The notes under the pieces were generated by a model, which was not told the DNA's origin, ran no database searches, and saw only the letters and a program-made list of their open reading frames with translations. A stretch of 64,000 bases of DNA from Bacillota bacterium (lineage in GTDB: Bacteria; Bacillota_I; Bacilli_A; Izemoplasmatales; UBA1188), in contig JAEYPN010000016.1 in NCBI GenBank assembly GCA_023410715.1, positions 23,321 through 87,320 of the forward strand, given 5' to 3'. The translations under genes and the position numbers were made by a program. This document shows positions 43,940 to 53,109 of the stretch, piece after piece (positions within the stretch are counted from its first letter, which is position 1; each line of letters starts with the position of its first letter).

Positions 43940-45334
43940 TTAATCTTTTAATTCAAGTTTGTATTTTTCAAACTCTTCATCATTACAGTAGATAAAATGA
44001 CCTGGTTTAATTTCCTTTAATTCTGGCAATTGTTTAGAATAGTCATGAGCCTCTTTTGGAACATAAGTAATTCTTTGTCTCTTTTTTTCAGAAATTGGAT
44101 TTGGACGAGGAATGGCACTTAGAAGTGATTTAGTATATGGATGAAGAGGATTCTTGAATAATTCATCCGATGATGCTAATTCAACTAGTTTACCAAAATA
44201 CATAACTGCAATACGATCACAGAAATATTTTACTACTGATAAGTCATGAGCAATGAACATAATTGTTAATTTATACTCATTCTTTAAATCATTAAGTAGA
44301 TTAATAATTTGCGCTCTGATTGATACGTCTAACGCACTAATTGGCTCATCACAGATTAAAAGTTTTGGATTCATAATTAACGCTCTTGCAATACCTATTC
44401 TTTGACGTTGACCACCAGAGAACTCATGAGGATATCGAGAGGCATAATCGCTGATTAAACCAACCTTATCAAGCATTTCAACAACCTTTTTATGATTTTT
44501 TTCACGATTTGTAAAACCTTGAATTTTTAAACCTTCTTGAATGATATCTTCAACAGTCATTCTTGGATCTAATGAATCAACTGGATCTTGAAAAATCATT
44601 TGAATTTCATTAAGTAGTTTACGTTTTACATGTGTATTATCATATTTGATTTTTGCAATTTTTTCTTCTTGATCAGAAATGATTTTGTATGCTTTTGCTT
44701 TAGATGCATGAATTAAATCATTATATTTTTCTTTAATTTTTTCTGCATCTTCTTTATATGTTGCTGAATTCTTATCTAAAGCATTTATTTCTAAATTACA
44801 TTTATCATTAAATTCTTTTAAACTATTTTTAAGCCTAATTTTTGTAAATTTAATTTCTTTCCTATTCCATCTGTCACCTGCAGAAATTCTATATCCCTTA
44901 TAATAGATTGAGCCTGAGGTAATGTCATAAAGTCTGATTATTGAACGACCAGTAGTAGTTTTTCCACAACCAGATTCACCAACCATACCAAAACATTCTC
45001 CTTCATGAATATCAAAAGATACATTATTAACGGCTTTTAATTTAGTACGATTAACTCCTTTTCCAAAAAAGAAAAATTGTTTTAAATTACGTACTGAAAG
45101 AATAATATTTTGATCAACTAATTCTTTTTTAAATTTAACACGATTGCGTCTACTATGTTGTATTTCGTTAGCGTTAACAAGTGGTGTTAATGGTGATTCA
45201 AAATCATCCTTACCAGGAATAAATTTTTCATCTGATTGTTCTTTGATTACTTCTGCTTCACGACGTAAGGCGTTATCTTGGGTAGCTTTTTCAAACTTAC
45301 CGCCAGACATAAAATCATTTTTATTTTCTTTCAT
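43940..45334 (-). CDS. oppF: Oligopeptide ABC transporter ATPase OppF with insertion
   Basis: Last gene of the opp operon, 464 aa (typical ~310-330). An extra N-terminal tail of ~75 charged residues precedes the ABC domain. Walker A GESGCGKT is at ~119-126, the Q-loop (MIFQDPVDSLDPRM) at ~247, the signature FSGGQRQR at ~305, Walker B LLICDEP at ~325. Between Walker A and the Q-loop lies an ~85-residue insertion of charged helix (RLKNSLKEFNDKC, EKIKEKYNDLIHASK). The C terminus has the OppF-type peptide-transporter extension (HPYTKSLLSAIPRPNP). The ATG overlaps the oppD stop (ATGA). Confidence 0.94.
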   Translation of the reverse strand: MKENKNDFMSGGKFEKATQDNALRREAEVIKEQSDEKFIPGKDDFESPLTPLVNANEIQHSRRNRVKFKKELVDQNIILSVRNLKQFFFFGKGVNRTKLKAVNNVSFDIHEGECFGMVGESGCGKTTTGRSIIRLYDITSGSIYYKGYRISAGDRWNRKEIKFTKIRLKNSLKEFNDKCNLEINALDKNSATYKEDAEKIKEKYNDLIHASKAKAYKIISDQEEKIAKIKYDNTHVKRKLLNEIQMIFQDPVDSLDPRMTVEDIIQEGLKIQGFTNREKNHKKVVEMLDKVGLISDYASRYPHEFSGGQRQRIGIARALIMNPKLLICDEPISALDVSIRAQIINLLNDLKNEYKLTIMFIAHDLSVVKYFCDRIAVMYFGKLVELASSDELFKNPLHPYTKSLLSAIPRPNPISEKKRQRITYVPKEAHDYSKQLPELKEIKPGHFIYCNDEEFEKYKLELKD

Positions 45335-46821
45335 TGTTTGGCCTCCTTTAAAGCAGCTTTGATTCTTTCAGAAACAATTTTTGGCATTTCTACTTTTGGT
45401 GCATCTTTATGAAGCAACCAGGTAGCTGCGTAATGTGTATCTGATACTTTAAAGTATGGTGGTTCATATTTTGTGTCAATTTCAAGAGCATATTTGCTTC
45501 TTAAGGCAAAGGCATCTCCTTTTGGTGGGTAAATCATATTAGGAGGTGTACCAGGAATTGCATCAAGTTTCTCTTTACTATCAACATCTGGAATAGATGA
45601 TAATAATGCCCATGTGTATGGGTGCTTAGGATCAAAGAATATTTCATTTACTGTACCATATTCAACAATCTTACCAGCATACATTACCGCAACACGGTCT
45701 GCCATATTTGCTACAACACCCAAGTCATGAGTGATAAAAATACATGATAAATTTCTTTCAACTTTTAATTTGTTAATTAATTCCAAAATTTGCGCCTGAA
45801 TAGTAACGTCAAGGGCAGTTGTTGGTTCATCACAAATTAAAATATCTGGGTCAGCTGTTAAAGCAATTGCAATAACAATTCTTTGACGCATACCACCTGA
45901 GAATTCAAACGGATATTGCTTGAATCTTCTTTCTGGCATTGGAATACCAACCTCTTCCATGATTTTTAAAGCTCTTTCTTTCGCAACTTTTTTTGTAACT
46001 TTTAAAGAGTTAACGTGTTTATCTTTTAAATCTTTTATTTCATCTAAGATTTTTTTCTTATTATTTTCACTAGCATTTGCAAGTTTTTCTTTTAATACTT
46101 TTAAATTTTTATTATATTCAGAAATTAATTGGCTCTTATACTTGCTAACTTCAACTTTAGCTTCTTTCTTACAAACTGCTAATTTTTCTTTTAACTCAAG
46201 TAGCGGAGCTTTATAAGCTTCTTTTATTGCTAAAATTTTAGTATTAGCATCCTTTTTTAACTGGCTAAGTTTTTCTTTTAATGCTTTAATTTCATTTTTA
46301 TCAATTTTTTCAGCAATTTCTTTAAGAATTTCTTCTTTTTTATAGCCAAAATCACGTCTAACATCTTCGATATCAACTCTTTGATGAACAAGCTTGTTAC
46401 GATATTTTGTTAGATTATTAGAAATTAATTCATTATATTTTAATTTTAGTTTGTTGCCATTAACTAAAGTTGCTTCAGTTATTTGCTTACCAATTTTAAC
46501 AATTGGATTTAAACTTGATAGAGGATCTTGGAAGATCATCCCAATTTTATGGCCTCTAATTCTATGGAATTCTTCTTCAGAAATCTTTAGTAAATCTTCG
46601 CCTTCATAATAGATATGTCCGCCTTCAACTATCGCGTTATTTGATAAAATACCCATAATTGCTTTTGATGTAACTGATTTACCAGAACCAGATTCACCAA
46701 CAATACATAATGTTTCGCCTTTATATAAATCAAATGAAACATCACGAACGGCATGAACCATACCATTATCAGTTTTAAAATTTATCTCTAAATTTTTTAC
46801 TTCAAGTACTTTTTCGTTCAT
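45331..46821 (-). CDS. oppD: Oligopeptide ABC transporter ATPase OppD with coiled-coil insertion
   Basis: 496 aa against a usual ~340-360. Walker A GESGSGKS is at ~42-49, the Q-loop MIFQDPLSSLNP at ~95, then an insertion of about 150 residues (~125-285) rich in Lys/Glu/Leu heptads (LKEKLSQLKKDANTK, LKEKLAVCKKEAKVE, LKEKLANASENNKKK). The signature FSGGMRQR at ~307 and Walker B ILICDEP at ~327 are intact, so ATPase activity is expected. The insertion sits in the helical subdomain between Q-loop and signature. Two nt follow the oppC stop. Confidence 0.94.
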   Translation of the reverse strand: MNEKVLEVKNLEINFKTDNGMVHAVRDVSFDLYKGETLCIVGESGSGKSVTSKAIMGILSNNAIVEGGHIYYEGEDLLKISEEEFHRIRGHKIGMIFQDPLSSLNPIVKIGKQITEATLVNGNKLKLKYNELISNNLTKYRNKLVHQRVDIEDVRRDFGYKKEEILKEIAEKIDKNEIKALKEKLSQLKKDANTKILAIKEAYKAPLLELKEKLAVCKKEAKVEVSKYKSQLISEYNKNLKVLKEKLANASENNKKKILDEIKDLKDKHVNSLKVTKKVAKERALKIMEEVGIPMPERRFKQYPFEFSGGMRQRIVIAIALTADPDILICDEPTTALDVTIQAQILELINKLKVERNLSCIFITHDLGVVANMADRVAVMYAGKIVEYGTVNEIFFDPKHPYTWALLSSIPDVDSKEKLDAIPGTPPNMIYPPKGDAFALRSKYALEIDTKYEPPYFKVSDTHYAATWLLHKDAPKVEMPKIVSERIKAALKEAKQ

Positions 46822-46823
46822 GA

Positions 46824-48785
46824 CTATTCACTTCCTTTCAATGATGGATTAAATGCATCTCTTAATCCATTACCAAATAAGTTAAATGAAATCATTATTA
46901 AGGAAATAATGATAGCAGGTAAAAGTACTAGGTGAGGTAGGGTTTCTAGATACGATTGATTATTAGATAATGTAACACCAAGTGAATTCATATTTTGAAG
47001 TCCTAATCCCAAATAAGCAATTGTCGCTTCTGAGAAAATACTTGATGGAATCATAAGAATTGATCCAGTAATAATTGTACCAATCGCATTTGGCAAAATG
47101 TGACGGAAAATTAAACGTCCATCTGAAGCGCCAAGTGTTCTTGAAGCTAAAATATATTCTCGACCCTTAAATCTGTAAAATTGCGTTCTTGTTCTTGCTG
47201 ATGTACCAATCCATCCTGTTAAACATAGAGCTAAGAAAATAGTTCCAAAGTTACTTCCAAAATGAATAATACATAGTGTCATTATAACAATCCAAGGAAC
47301 ACCACTTAAAATTTCTGTAAATCTTTCCATAACTATATCGACGTTTCCACCAAAATAACCTGAGATTGAACCCCAAATTAATCCAAATGTAAAACAAAAA
47401 GCAAATGTAGCAAATCCCAATAATAATGAAGTTCTTAAACCTGAAAAAGAAACTTTAATTAAGTCTTTTCCATTATTATCTGTGCCTAGTAAATATCTTG
47501 GCATTTTGTCATATCCCATATAACGGTATAGAGATAAATCACCTGTTAGTTTATAAAAAGCTGTAGGTAATCCTGGAGCTGTTTTAGTTGTTTGATCAGT
47601 TATGCTTCTAACTGGGCAGCTATCAGATAAAATTTTAAATGATGAAGGTCCAATACTATAATCGTATTCGCATAAACCTAAAGCAATATATTTATCTAAA
47701 TCAGAACTATTAATCGTTGTGTTTTCAACAATTCCGTATTTTTCATAATATATATCATAAACAAAATCACAATATATTATATGAACTCTATAAACACCTT
47801 TAATACCGTTACATTGCCAGTAATTTGGTATGTTGTCAGCTGTTTTGCTACCAACTGGCAATAAAACAACTGCATTTGCATCAGTAAATGTTAAGGCATT
47901 AACTTGTTTTTCTAAAAATTTGTTATTTGTTTCAAATACACAATTTTCAATTAAAATGTATGTCCTTGCTTCTGTTGAAGGTAAAATTTCAAAGCCAAAT
48001 TGGGCATTATTATAATTTACATTTATTTCTTTTTCAGTTAAAACATCAGTAATATTAATTGAAATCTCGCCGTAGTTTTTTGACCAATCTTGTAAAACAA
48101 TTTTTTGAACAACTTGATTTTCATCTTTATACGTTAAAATTACACGATATGTAGCAAGTTCATAGCCTTCCATAATATAATTTTGATTTAAAAGATTAAA
48201 TTTCATTGTATATTCAGAATTCGCATAATAATTAATCATTGGGGAATAAAAATATTTAGTATTTTCTTCAAGTTTGTCAGCTTGATTTTTATCAAGAATG
48301 AATCCTGTTTCAAATCTAACATATCCACCATAGCCATAAGCATTAGCTGTATCAAGAAAATAATCACCATCATTTGTCGTTTTCAAACTTACAACAGCTG
48401 AAGCTAAAAACTTTTCTGAAGCAGGTTTTTTATTAATTGGATCATAAACTTGATGTTCATATTTTTTTGTTCCATCCCAAAAACCGGTACCTGTTTTAAA
48501 TAATTTTGGTAAAAGTAAAGCTTCTGATGGATGATTTTTTTCAATATCTGTAGTTAAAACAACAGGTAGTAAAAAAGAAAGAACTAGTAAAATTCCTAAA
48601 ATTATTGCCCCAGCGACTGAGGATTTATTTTTAGTAAATCTTTTTAAGGCGTCTTTAAAGAAAGTCGTTGGTTTAGATTCAAATTTTATATCATGAATGT
48701 TTTTATCCTTTTGCGTAAATTTAAAATCATTTTCTTTAATTTCAATTTCATTACCATACGCATCATAAAATTTTTCGTTTGCCAT
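46824..48785 (-). CDS. oppC: Oligopeptide ABC transporter permease OppC with giant extracytoplasmic insertion
   Basis: 653 aa, about twice the normal ~300. The N-terminal cytoplasmic tail and first helix (AGAIILGILLVLSFLLPVV, ~60-78) are followed by about 350 residues that are not hydrophobic and must lie outside the membrane; the ordinary permease resumes at YLLGTDNNGKDLIKVSF (~431) with five helices and the EAA loop (ASRTLGASDGRLIFRHILP). The insertion is beta-rich and has Tyr/Asn-rich segments; no known domain is recognised. The gene overlaps the end of oppB by one base. Confidence 0.93.
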   Translation of the reverse strand: MANEKFYDAYGNEIEIKENDFKFTQKDKNIHDIKFESKPTTFFKDALKRFTKNKSSVAGAIILGILLVLSFLLPVVLTTDIEKNHPSEALLLPKLFKTGTGFWDGTKKYEHQVYDPINKKPASEKFLASAVVSLKTTNDGDYFLDTANAYGYGGYVRFETGFILDKNQADKLEENTKYFYSPMINYYANSEYTMKFNLLNQNYIMEGYELATYRVILTYKDENQVVQKIVLQDWSKNYGEISINITDVLTEKEINVNYNNAQFGFEILPSTEARTYILIENCVFETNNKFLEKQVNALTFTDANAVVLLPVGSKTADNIPNYWQCNGIKGVYRVHIIYCDFVYDIYYEKYGIVENTTINSSDLDKYIALGLCEYDYSIGPSSFKILSDSCPVRSITDQTTKTAPGLPTAFYKLTGDLSLYRYMGYDKMPRYLLGTDNNGKDLIKVSFSGLRTSLLLGFATFAFCFTFGLIWGSISGYFGGNVDIVMERFTEILSGVPWIVIMTLCIIHFGSNFGTIFLALCLTGWIGTSARTRTQFYRFKGREYILASRTLGASDGRLIFRHILPNAIGTIITGSILMIPSSIFSEATIAYLGLGLQNMNSLGVTLSNNQSYLETLPHLVLLPAIIISLIMISFNLFGNGLRDAFNPSLKGSE

Positions 48786-49831
48786 TATTTCTTCGCCCCC
48801 ATTCTAATTCTTGGGTCAATGAATCCATATGAAATATCTAATAATACACCAGATAATAATCCAATTGTTGTAAATACCGCCATATCAACAAGCAATACAT
48901 TATAATCTTTTAAACTTATAGAATTAATATATAGCCTTCCAATACCAGGAATACCATATAGATTTTCCAAAATCATAGAACCACCTAAGACACCAATAAA
49001 TTCAGCTAATATTGCTGGAACAATTGGAACCATCGCATTTCTTAGTGCATGTCTTAAAATTGATTGTTTTTTAGTTAGTCCTTTAGTTCTTGCAAGTAAC
49101 AAATAGTCACTTGACATAACTTCGCATAATTCAGCTCTTGTAAAACGGCAATAACCAGCAATTGATCCAAACGATAAACAGGCAACAGGTAAAATATAAC
49201 CCAATGCTCTAATGTTTAATGGGGATGAGGAGCTCGGCCATTTAGTTGGGAGCCATTGTAATTTGTAACAAAAAATTAACATTAAAAATGTAATAATTAC
49301 AAAGCTTGGAATTGATATAAATATCATAACTCCAGTAGAAATAATGTGATCAGTCATTGAATTTTTCTTTAAAGCTGCCCATATTCCAAGTAATATTCCA
49401 AGTGGCACAGAGATAAAGACCGCCCAAATATTAACTTTTATTGTATATGGTAGTTTTTGGCCAATAATTTTTATTGCACTTAAATTTGGTGAAATTTCGG
49501 TTGATGTACCCCAATCCCACTTTGTGACGATGTTTTTAATCCAATTAAAATATTGTTCTAAAATAGGTACTTCATAGTAATTATGAGTCAATCTAGTTGA
49601 GCCTTGACCAGTTGTATATGTCCATAACGGTTTTCCACGTTCTGGATCTGGTACTTTAAGATCTTCAATATAGCCTAAATTAACTTGCTTTTCAAAAAAA
49701 GCAAACATTTGATTATCCTTAAAAGCAGGCACTGAAAATGGTAATAATTTAACAGTTATAAAAGTTGCAGAAATAATTATTGTGGCAGTAATAAACGCAA
49801 GACCAATTCGCTTCAATACATATTTTACCAT
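48785..49831 (-). CDS. oppB: Oligopeptide ABC transporter permease OppB
   Basis: 348 aa with about six helices. Typical segments: YVLKRIGLAFITATIIIS at the start, the EAA loop ARTKGLTKKQSILRHALRNA, and LEFIGVLGGSMILENLYGIPGIGRL-like region (ENLYGIPGIGRLYINSI). An extracytoplasmic loop of ~80 residues between helices 1 and 2 is longer than usual. A hairpin in the oppA-oppB gap may set the ratio of binding protein to permease. Confidence 0.94.
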   Translation of the reverse strand: MVKYVLKRIGLAFITATIIISATFITVKLLPFSVPAFKDNQMFAFFEKQVNLGYIEDLKVPDPERGKPLWTYTTGQGSTRLTHNYYEVPILEQYFNWIKNIVTKWDWGTSTEISPNLSAIKIIGQKLPYTIKVNIWAVFISVPLGILLGIWAALKKNSMTDHIISTGVMIFISIPSFVIITFLMLIFCYKLQWLPTKWPSSSSPLNIRALGYILPVACLSFGSIAGYCRFTRAELCEVMSSDYLLLARTKGLTKKQSILRHALRNAMVPIVPAILAEFIGVLGGSMILENLYGIPGIGRLYINSISLKDYNVLLVDMAVFTTIGLLSGVLLDISYGFIDPRIRMGAKK

Positions 49832-49896
49832 AATAATCCTCCTTCTTTTCTATATACACATGTATATTAGTTCTAATTTTATTCACAATCAATTAC

Positions 49897-49932
49897 GCAA
49901 AAATTAGCGTTAGCCTAAACTAACGCTAATCT
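49897..49932 (-). terminator. Attenuating hairpin between oppA and oppB
   Basis: ATTAGCGTTA pairs with TAACGCTAAT, then TTTTTG on the minus strand. Such partial terminators after the binding-protein gene commonly give more oppA than oppBCDF mRNA. Confidence 0.7.
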
Positions 49933-49956
49933 CACGTTATTAATTTTTTAATTTAA

Positions 49957-52467
49957 TTATTCTGCAGGAGCTGGATTAGGGTTAGGGAATGAATCATATA
50001 ATGATTTATAACCTTTACCATCTACACCTTTTACTTTTGCAGTATAGTAAATGTCAATTCCAATTTCTCCATAAAATTCTTCAACTAATTCTTGAGAAGC
50101 TACGATAGTAATCTTACCATCTTTGATTTCACAAGTAAATTTTTCAGAATCCATACCGTATTCGTTGTATTCACCTTCATACCAGCAAATAACTACATCA
50201 TCAATAGAAACTTCAACACCTTCAACTTGAACAGCTGTATAATCAATAACAATTGTTTGAGTTCCGTCTTCGTTAGTTGTATTTGACTTAAGTTCAGCAT
50301 CAAATGTTGGAGAAACAACACCATCAACTACATATGCGCCAGTATCAGCTGCCTGCCACAATGCATTATAGCTCCAGTATACACCATCATAGAATAAGTC
50401 GTCAGAAACAACGCCTGTATCTACACCCCAGTTTAGAGTAAAGTTACTTGTATTATCGCTTCTTAATACTTCCATGAAGTTTAATGGATTTAATGCGTTA
50501 CCAGAAACTGAACCGAAACCAAGGTCAAATTGACCAACCATCATTTTCTTGTAATATACGTCTGACCAAACAGCTACAGTGTAGTTATTAACTTTTAATT
50601 GAATCTTACCGCCAGCTACTGATTCATCATTGAATGCTGTTTCAATATATTGAGCGATATCATTACCATATTGTGTAACGTTAGTTTCAGTTTGCCACCA
50701 GATGTCAATTGAAATCTTTGTAGGGTTTTCTTTTGTACCAAGTGTATATTTTCCTTGAGCAACTAATTCTTCAACAGCTTGTTTGAAGTAAGCTTTTGCG
50801 ATATCTAGGTCATATCCATAAGTTTCAGGTGAAAAATCTTTAATTGCATTTAAGTGCTCTGGAGTTGTATTATATGAAACACCATTTTCAGGATCACTTA
50901 GATAGTCACTTGAAAAATAATTTTGTGAAGGAATACGTCCTTTATTTTCAGCAAATTCTTTTCTATTTAATGAGAAGCTTAATCCCATTAAGAAGTTTTT
51001 GTTACTCATAATAGGTTTAACTTGATAATAATCTTTTTCTGCTGTTTGCTTAATTGTACCATTCTCACCAAATAATTTAATCCATTCTTCTTGTGTAGTA
51101 GTATTAACATTTAATTTAAATACTGAGTCACCTAAAGTTTGTGTAGTTCTATCATCATTAATGAATTCAGCTAAACGAGTTGAAGGGATTCCAACAGCAT
51201 CAAGTTTATTAGCTAAAAATTCTTTTAATGCAGCTTCAGAATCTGTTTTTTGAGCAGCTAAAACTTTAATATGAATACCAGGAATTTGATATCTTCCAGG
51301 TTCATTCCATAATGGGTTTTTCTTAAATACGATTTCAACATCTTTTTCCCATCTGCTTGTCATATAAGGTGATAAACAAAGCATTGTATCAATTGGTGTA
51401 TCACCAGCATCTGTAAATGTACCATAGCTTGCAGCTCCACCAATTTTATTCATGAATTCTTCAGGAATTGGCATGTATAAGCTACTTGCTAAATAATACA
51501 TTGCATAGAATGGAGTTGCAGGAACGTTTAATTTAAATTCTAGCCATGATTCGCCATCTTTTTCGTAAGCTTTAATACCTACTTTTTCCCATGCAGCTTT
51601 AGCAGCTTCAGTATCAGCACCATCAGCAGATGCATCGTAGTATGCTTGTGAACCAACAAGTGTACCTGCGCCATCAAGCATTTCAGTTCCACGATATTGA
51701 CCATTCTTTTTAGTTAATAAGAATTTCCATGCATATACATAGTCTTCAAGAGCAACATCTCTACCAGCAAATTCAGCATTTTTAGTAGAAGTTGTATTGT
51801 ATTTTAATCCGTCAGCACCTGTTTTTACTCTAAATTTATAAGTAGAAGCAAGTTGTGTAACTGGATCCATGTCAACTGCAATTGGTTTTTCTTTTGCAAG
51901 AACTGGATACCATTCATAGCCGTCTTTTGTATCATTCATCTTAGTTGACCAGTAACCTGATGAAACATAACCATATAAATCACCAGTTACAGCATCTTGT
52001 GAGTTTAGATAGTTTAAAGATGCAGGATCATCTGTTTCAAATATATGATAGTATCTTGCATACTCTGGATTTGTTTCTCCAGCTAGGTCAGCAGTAATAT
52101 TTCCTTCAGCAAGAATACCGAATCCGTATCCTGAAATATATGTTTCAGTTCCTTTTACGATTCTCTTGTTATACATTGAATATCCACCATTTTCAAATAG
52201 TGATACTCCTGTTAGGAAATTTTTTACAGCATATGCTTCTAATAAGCCTAGGATTTTAGTTCTTTCTTCATATGATGCAGCAACATATGAATAAGCTCCG
52301 TTAGCTAGTTGTTTTACTGGATCTGTCGATTTTGATGTTTGAGATGCAGTAACGCTTGAACTAGTTGTAGGCTTTTTAGTGGTAGTAGTTGTGGCAGTAG
52401 TTTTCTTACATGCAGCAACCCCTAAAACTAGTAATAATGCGCTAAATAAAGCAATTATTTTTTTCAT
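49957..52467 (-). CDS. oppA: Oligopeptide-binding lipoprotein OppA (SBP_bac_5)
   Basis: An 836-residue lipoprotein that captures peptides for the importer. The signal peptide ends in the lipobox LGVAAC with Cys20, followed by a Thr/Ser/Lys linker. SBP_bac_5 features: DVALEDYVYAWKFLLTKKNG, NPLWNEPGRYQIPGIHIK, SFSLNRKEFAENKG, AKAYFKQAVEEL. It is much longer than the usual ~540 aa; the last ~90 residues (after DGVVSPTF) look like an added Ig-like domain with GVEVSIDDVVICWYEGEYNE. GGAGAG precedes the ATG; the gene has a strong promoter. Confidence 0.93.
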   Translation of the reverse strand: MKKIIALFSALLLVLGVAACKKTTATTTTTKKPTTSSSVTASQTSKSTDPVKQLANGAYSYVAASYEERTKILGLLEAYAVKNFLTGVSLFENGGYSMYNKRIVKGTETYISGYGFGILAEGNITADLAGETNPEYARYYHIFETDDPASLNYLNSQDAVTGDLYGYVSSGYWSTKMNDTKDGYEWYPVLAKEKPIAVDMDPVTQLASTYKFRVKTGADGLKYNTTSTKNAEFAGRDVALEDYVYAWKFLLTKKNGQYRGTEMLDGAGTLVGSQAYYDASADGADTEAAKAAWEKVGIKAYEKDGESWLEFKLNVPATPFYAMYYLASSLYMPIPEEFMNKIGGAASYGTFTDAGDTPIDTMLCLSPYMTSRWEKDVEIVFKKNPLWNEPGRYQIPGIHIKVLAAQKTDSEAALKEFLANKLDAVGIPSTRLAEFINDDRTTQTLGDSVFKLNVNTTTQEEWIKLFGENGTIKQTAEKDYYQVKPIMSNKNFLMGLSFSLNRKEFAENKGRIPSQNYFSSDYLSDPENGVSYNTTPEHLNAIKDFSPETYGYDLDIAKAYFKQAVEELVAQGKYTLGTKENPTKISIDIWWQTETNVTQYGNDIAQYIETAFNDESVAGGKIQLKVNNYTVAVWSDVYYKKMMVGQFDLGFGSVSGNALNPLNFMEVLRSDNTSNFTLNWGVDTGVVSDDLFYDGVYWSYNALWQAADTGAYVVDGVVSPTFDAELKSNTTNEDGTQTIVIDYTAVQVEGVEVSIDDVVICWYEGEYNEYGMDSEKFTCEIKDGKITIVASQELVEEFYGEIGIDIYYTAKVKGVDGKGYKSLYDSFPNPNPAPAE

Positions 52468-52519
52468 TTTTTCTCTCCTTTTTTTTATTTAAAATTAATT
52501 TGTTTTTTAATTTTGTACC

Positions 52520-52548
52520 ATAATACTATAAGAAGTAATTTCTGTCAA
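52520..52548 (-). promoter_or_regulatory. SigA promoter of the opp operon
   Basis: A perfect TTGACA (52543-52548), 17 nt, TATTAT (52520-52525) on the minus strand, about 50 nt before oppA. Confidence 0.8.
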
Positions 52549-52581
52549 TAACTTTTTAATTTTTTTATTAGGTATTTTTTT

Positions 52582-52595
52582 TGAAAACGCTTTAT
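52582..52595. promoter_or_regulatory. cre-like site upstream of opp
   Basis: TGAAAACGCTTTAT matches 13 of 14 positions of TGWAANCGNTNWCA-type CcpA sites. It lies ~34 nt upstream of the opp -35 box, a position from which CcpA could act as activator or weak repressor. Confidence 0.4.
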
Positions 52596-52600
52596 GCTTA

Positions 52601-53005
52601 TTACATTACAAGTAAGATAATAGCAGAAATCACGCAAAGTAGCGTTCCCCATACTATGTATGGAATACTTTTATATCTGTCTTTTGAGCGCTCAATATTT
52701 TTTTTATCCACAAAATCAGGTAAACTATCATATTTACGATTTTTTTCTTTTTCCGTATGTTTTATAAATGAACCCATATAATAAAATGAGTACGAGAACA
52801 TATCAAAGGCTCCTAAATATGAGACAATTGATAAACCACCAATACAAATATTTAAAAATCCTACAACGAAAAAAGCATTTGAATAATCAATTAGACCTTT
52901 GCCTTTACCGAAAATCATAATCATCGCGATAGCAATACCATCAATTACAAACAGTAAGAGATACTTTATCAAGCTATGAAAGAAAATTTCTTTGATTTTT
53001 TTCAT
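52601..53005 (-). CDS. DUF3899-like small membrane protein
   Basis: A 134-residue protein with about four helices: LIKYLLLFVIDGIAIAMIMI, FFVVGFLNICIGGLSIVSYL, an amphipathic segment FDMFSYSFYYMGSFI, and the C-terminal IVWGTLLCVISAIILLV. The pattern (GGLSIVSYLGAFDMFSYSF) resembles DUF3899. Function unknown. A GGGAGG ribosome binding site precedes the ATG. A direct repeat lies just upstream. Confidence 0.65.
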   Translation of the reverse strand: MKKIKEIFFHSLIKYLLLFVIDGIAIAMIMIFGKGKGLIDYSNAFFVVGFLNICIGGLSIVSYLGAFDMFSYSFYYMGSFIKHTEKEKNRKYDSLPDFVDKKNIERSKDRYKSIPYIVWGTLLCVISAIILLVM

Positions 53006-53040
53006 ATTAACCTCCCATTAATTTTAAATAATTATACTAT

Positions 53041-53079
53041 ATTTTAAAATTAATTTCAAAATTTTAAATTAATTTCAAA
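53041..53079. repeat. Short direct repeat
   Basis: Two adjacent copies of ATTTTAAAATTAATTTCAAA (the second lacks one A) at 53041-53060 and 53061-53079, between two minus-strand genes. In AT-rich DNA it may be chance or a promoter-region duplication. Confidence 0.5.
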
Positions 53080-53109
53080 TATATTATTCTCTTTTTTTAT
53101 TATTTTCAT

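Noticed and set aside
53041..53079. Attachment-site duplication
   Set aside because: The two ~20-nt copies are directly adjacent and flank nothing, so they are not the ends of an inserted element.
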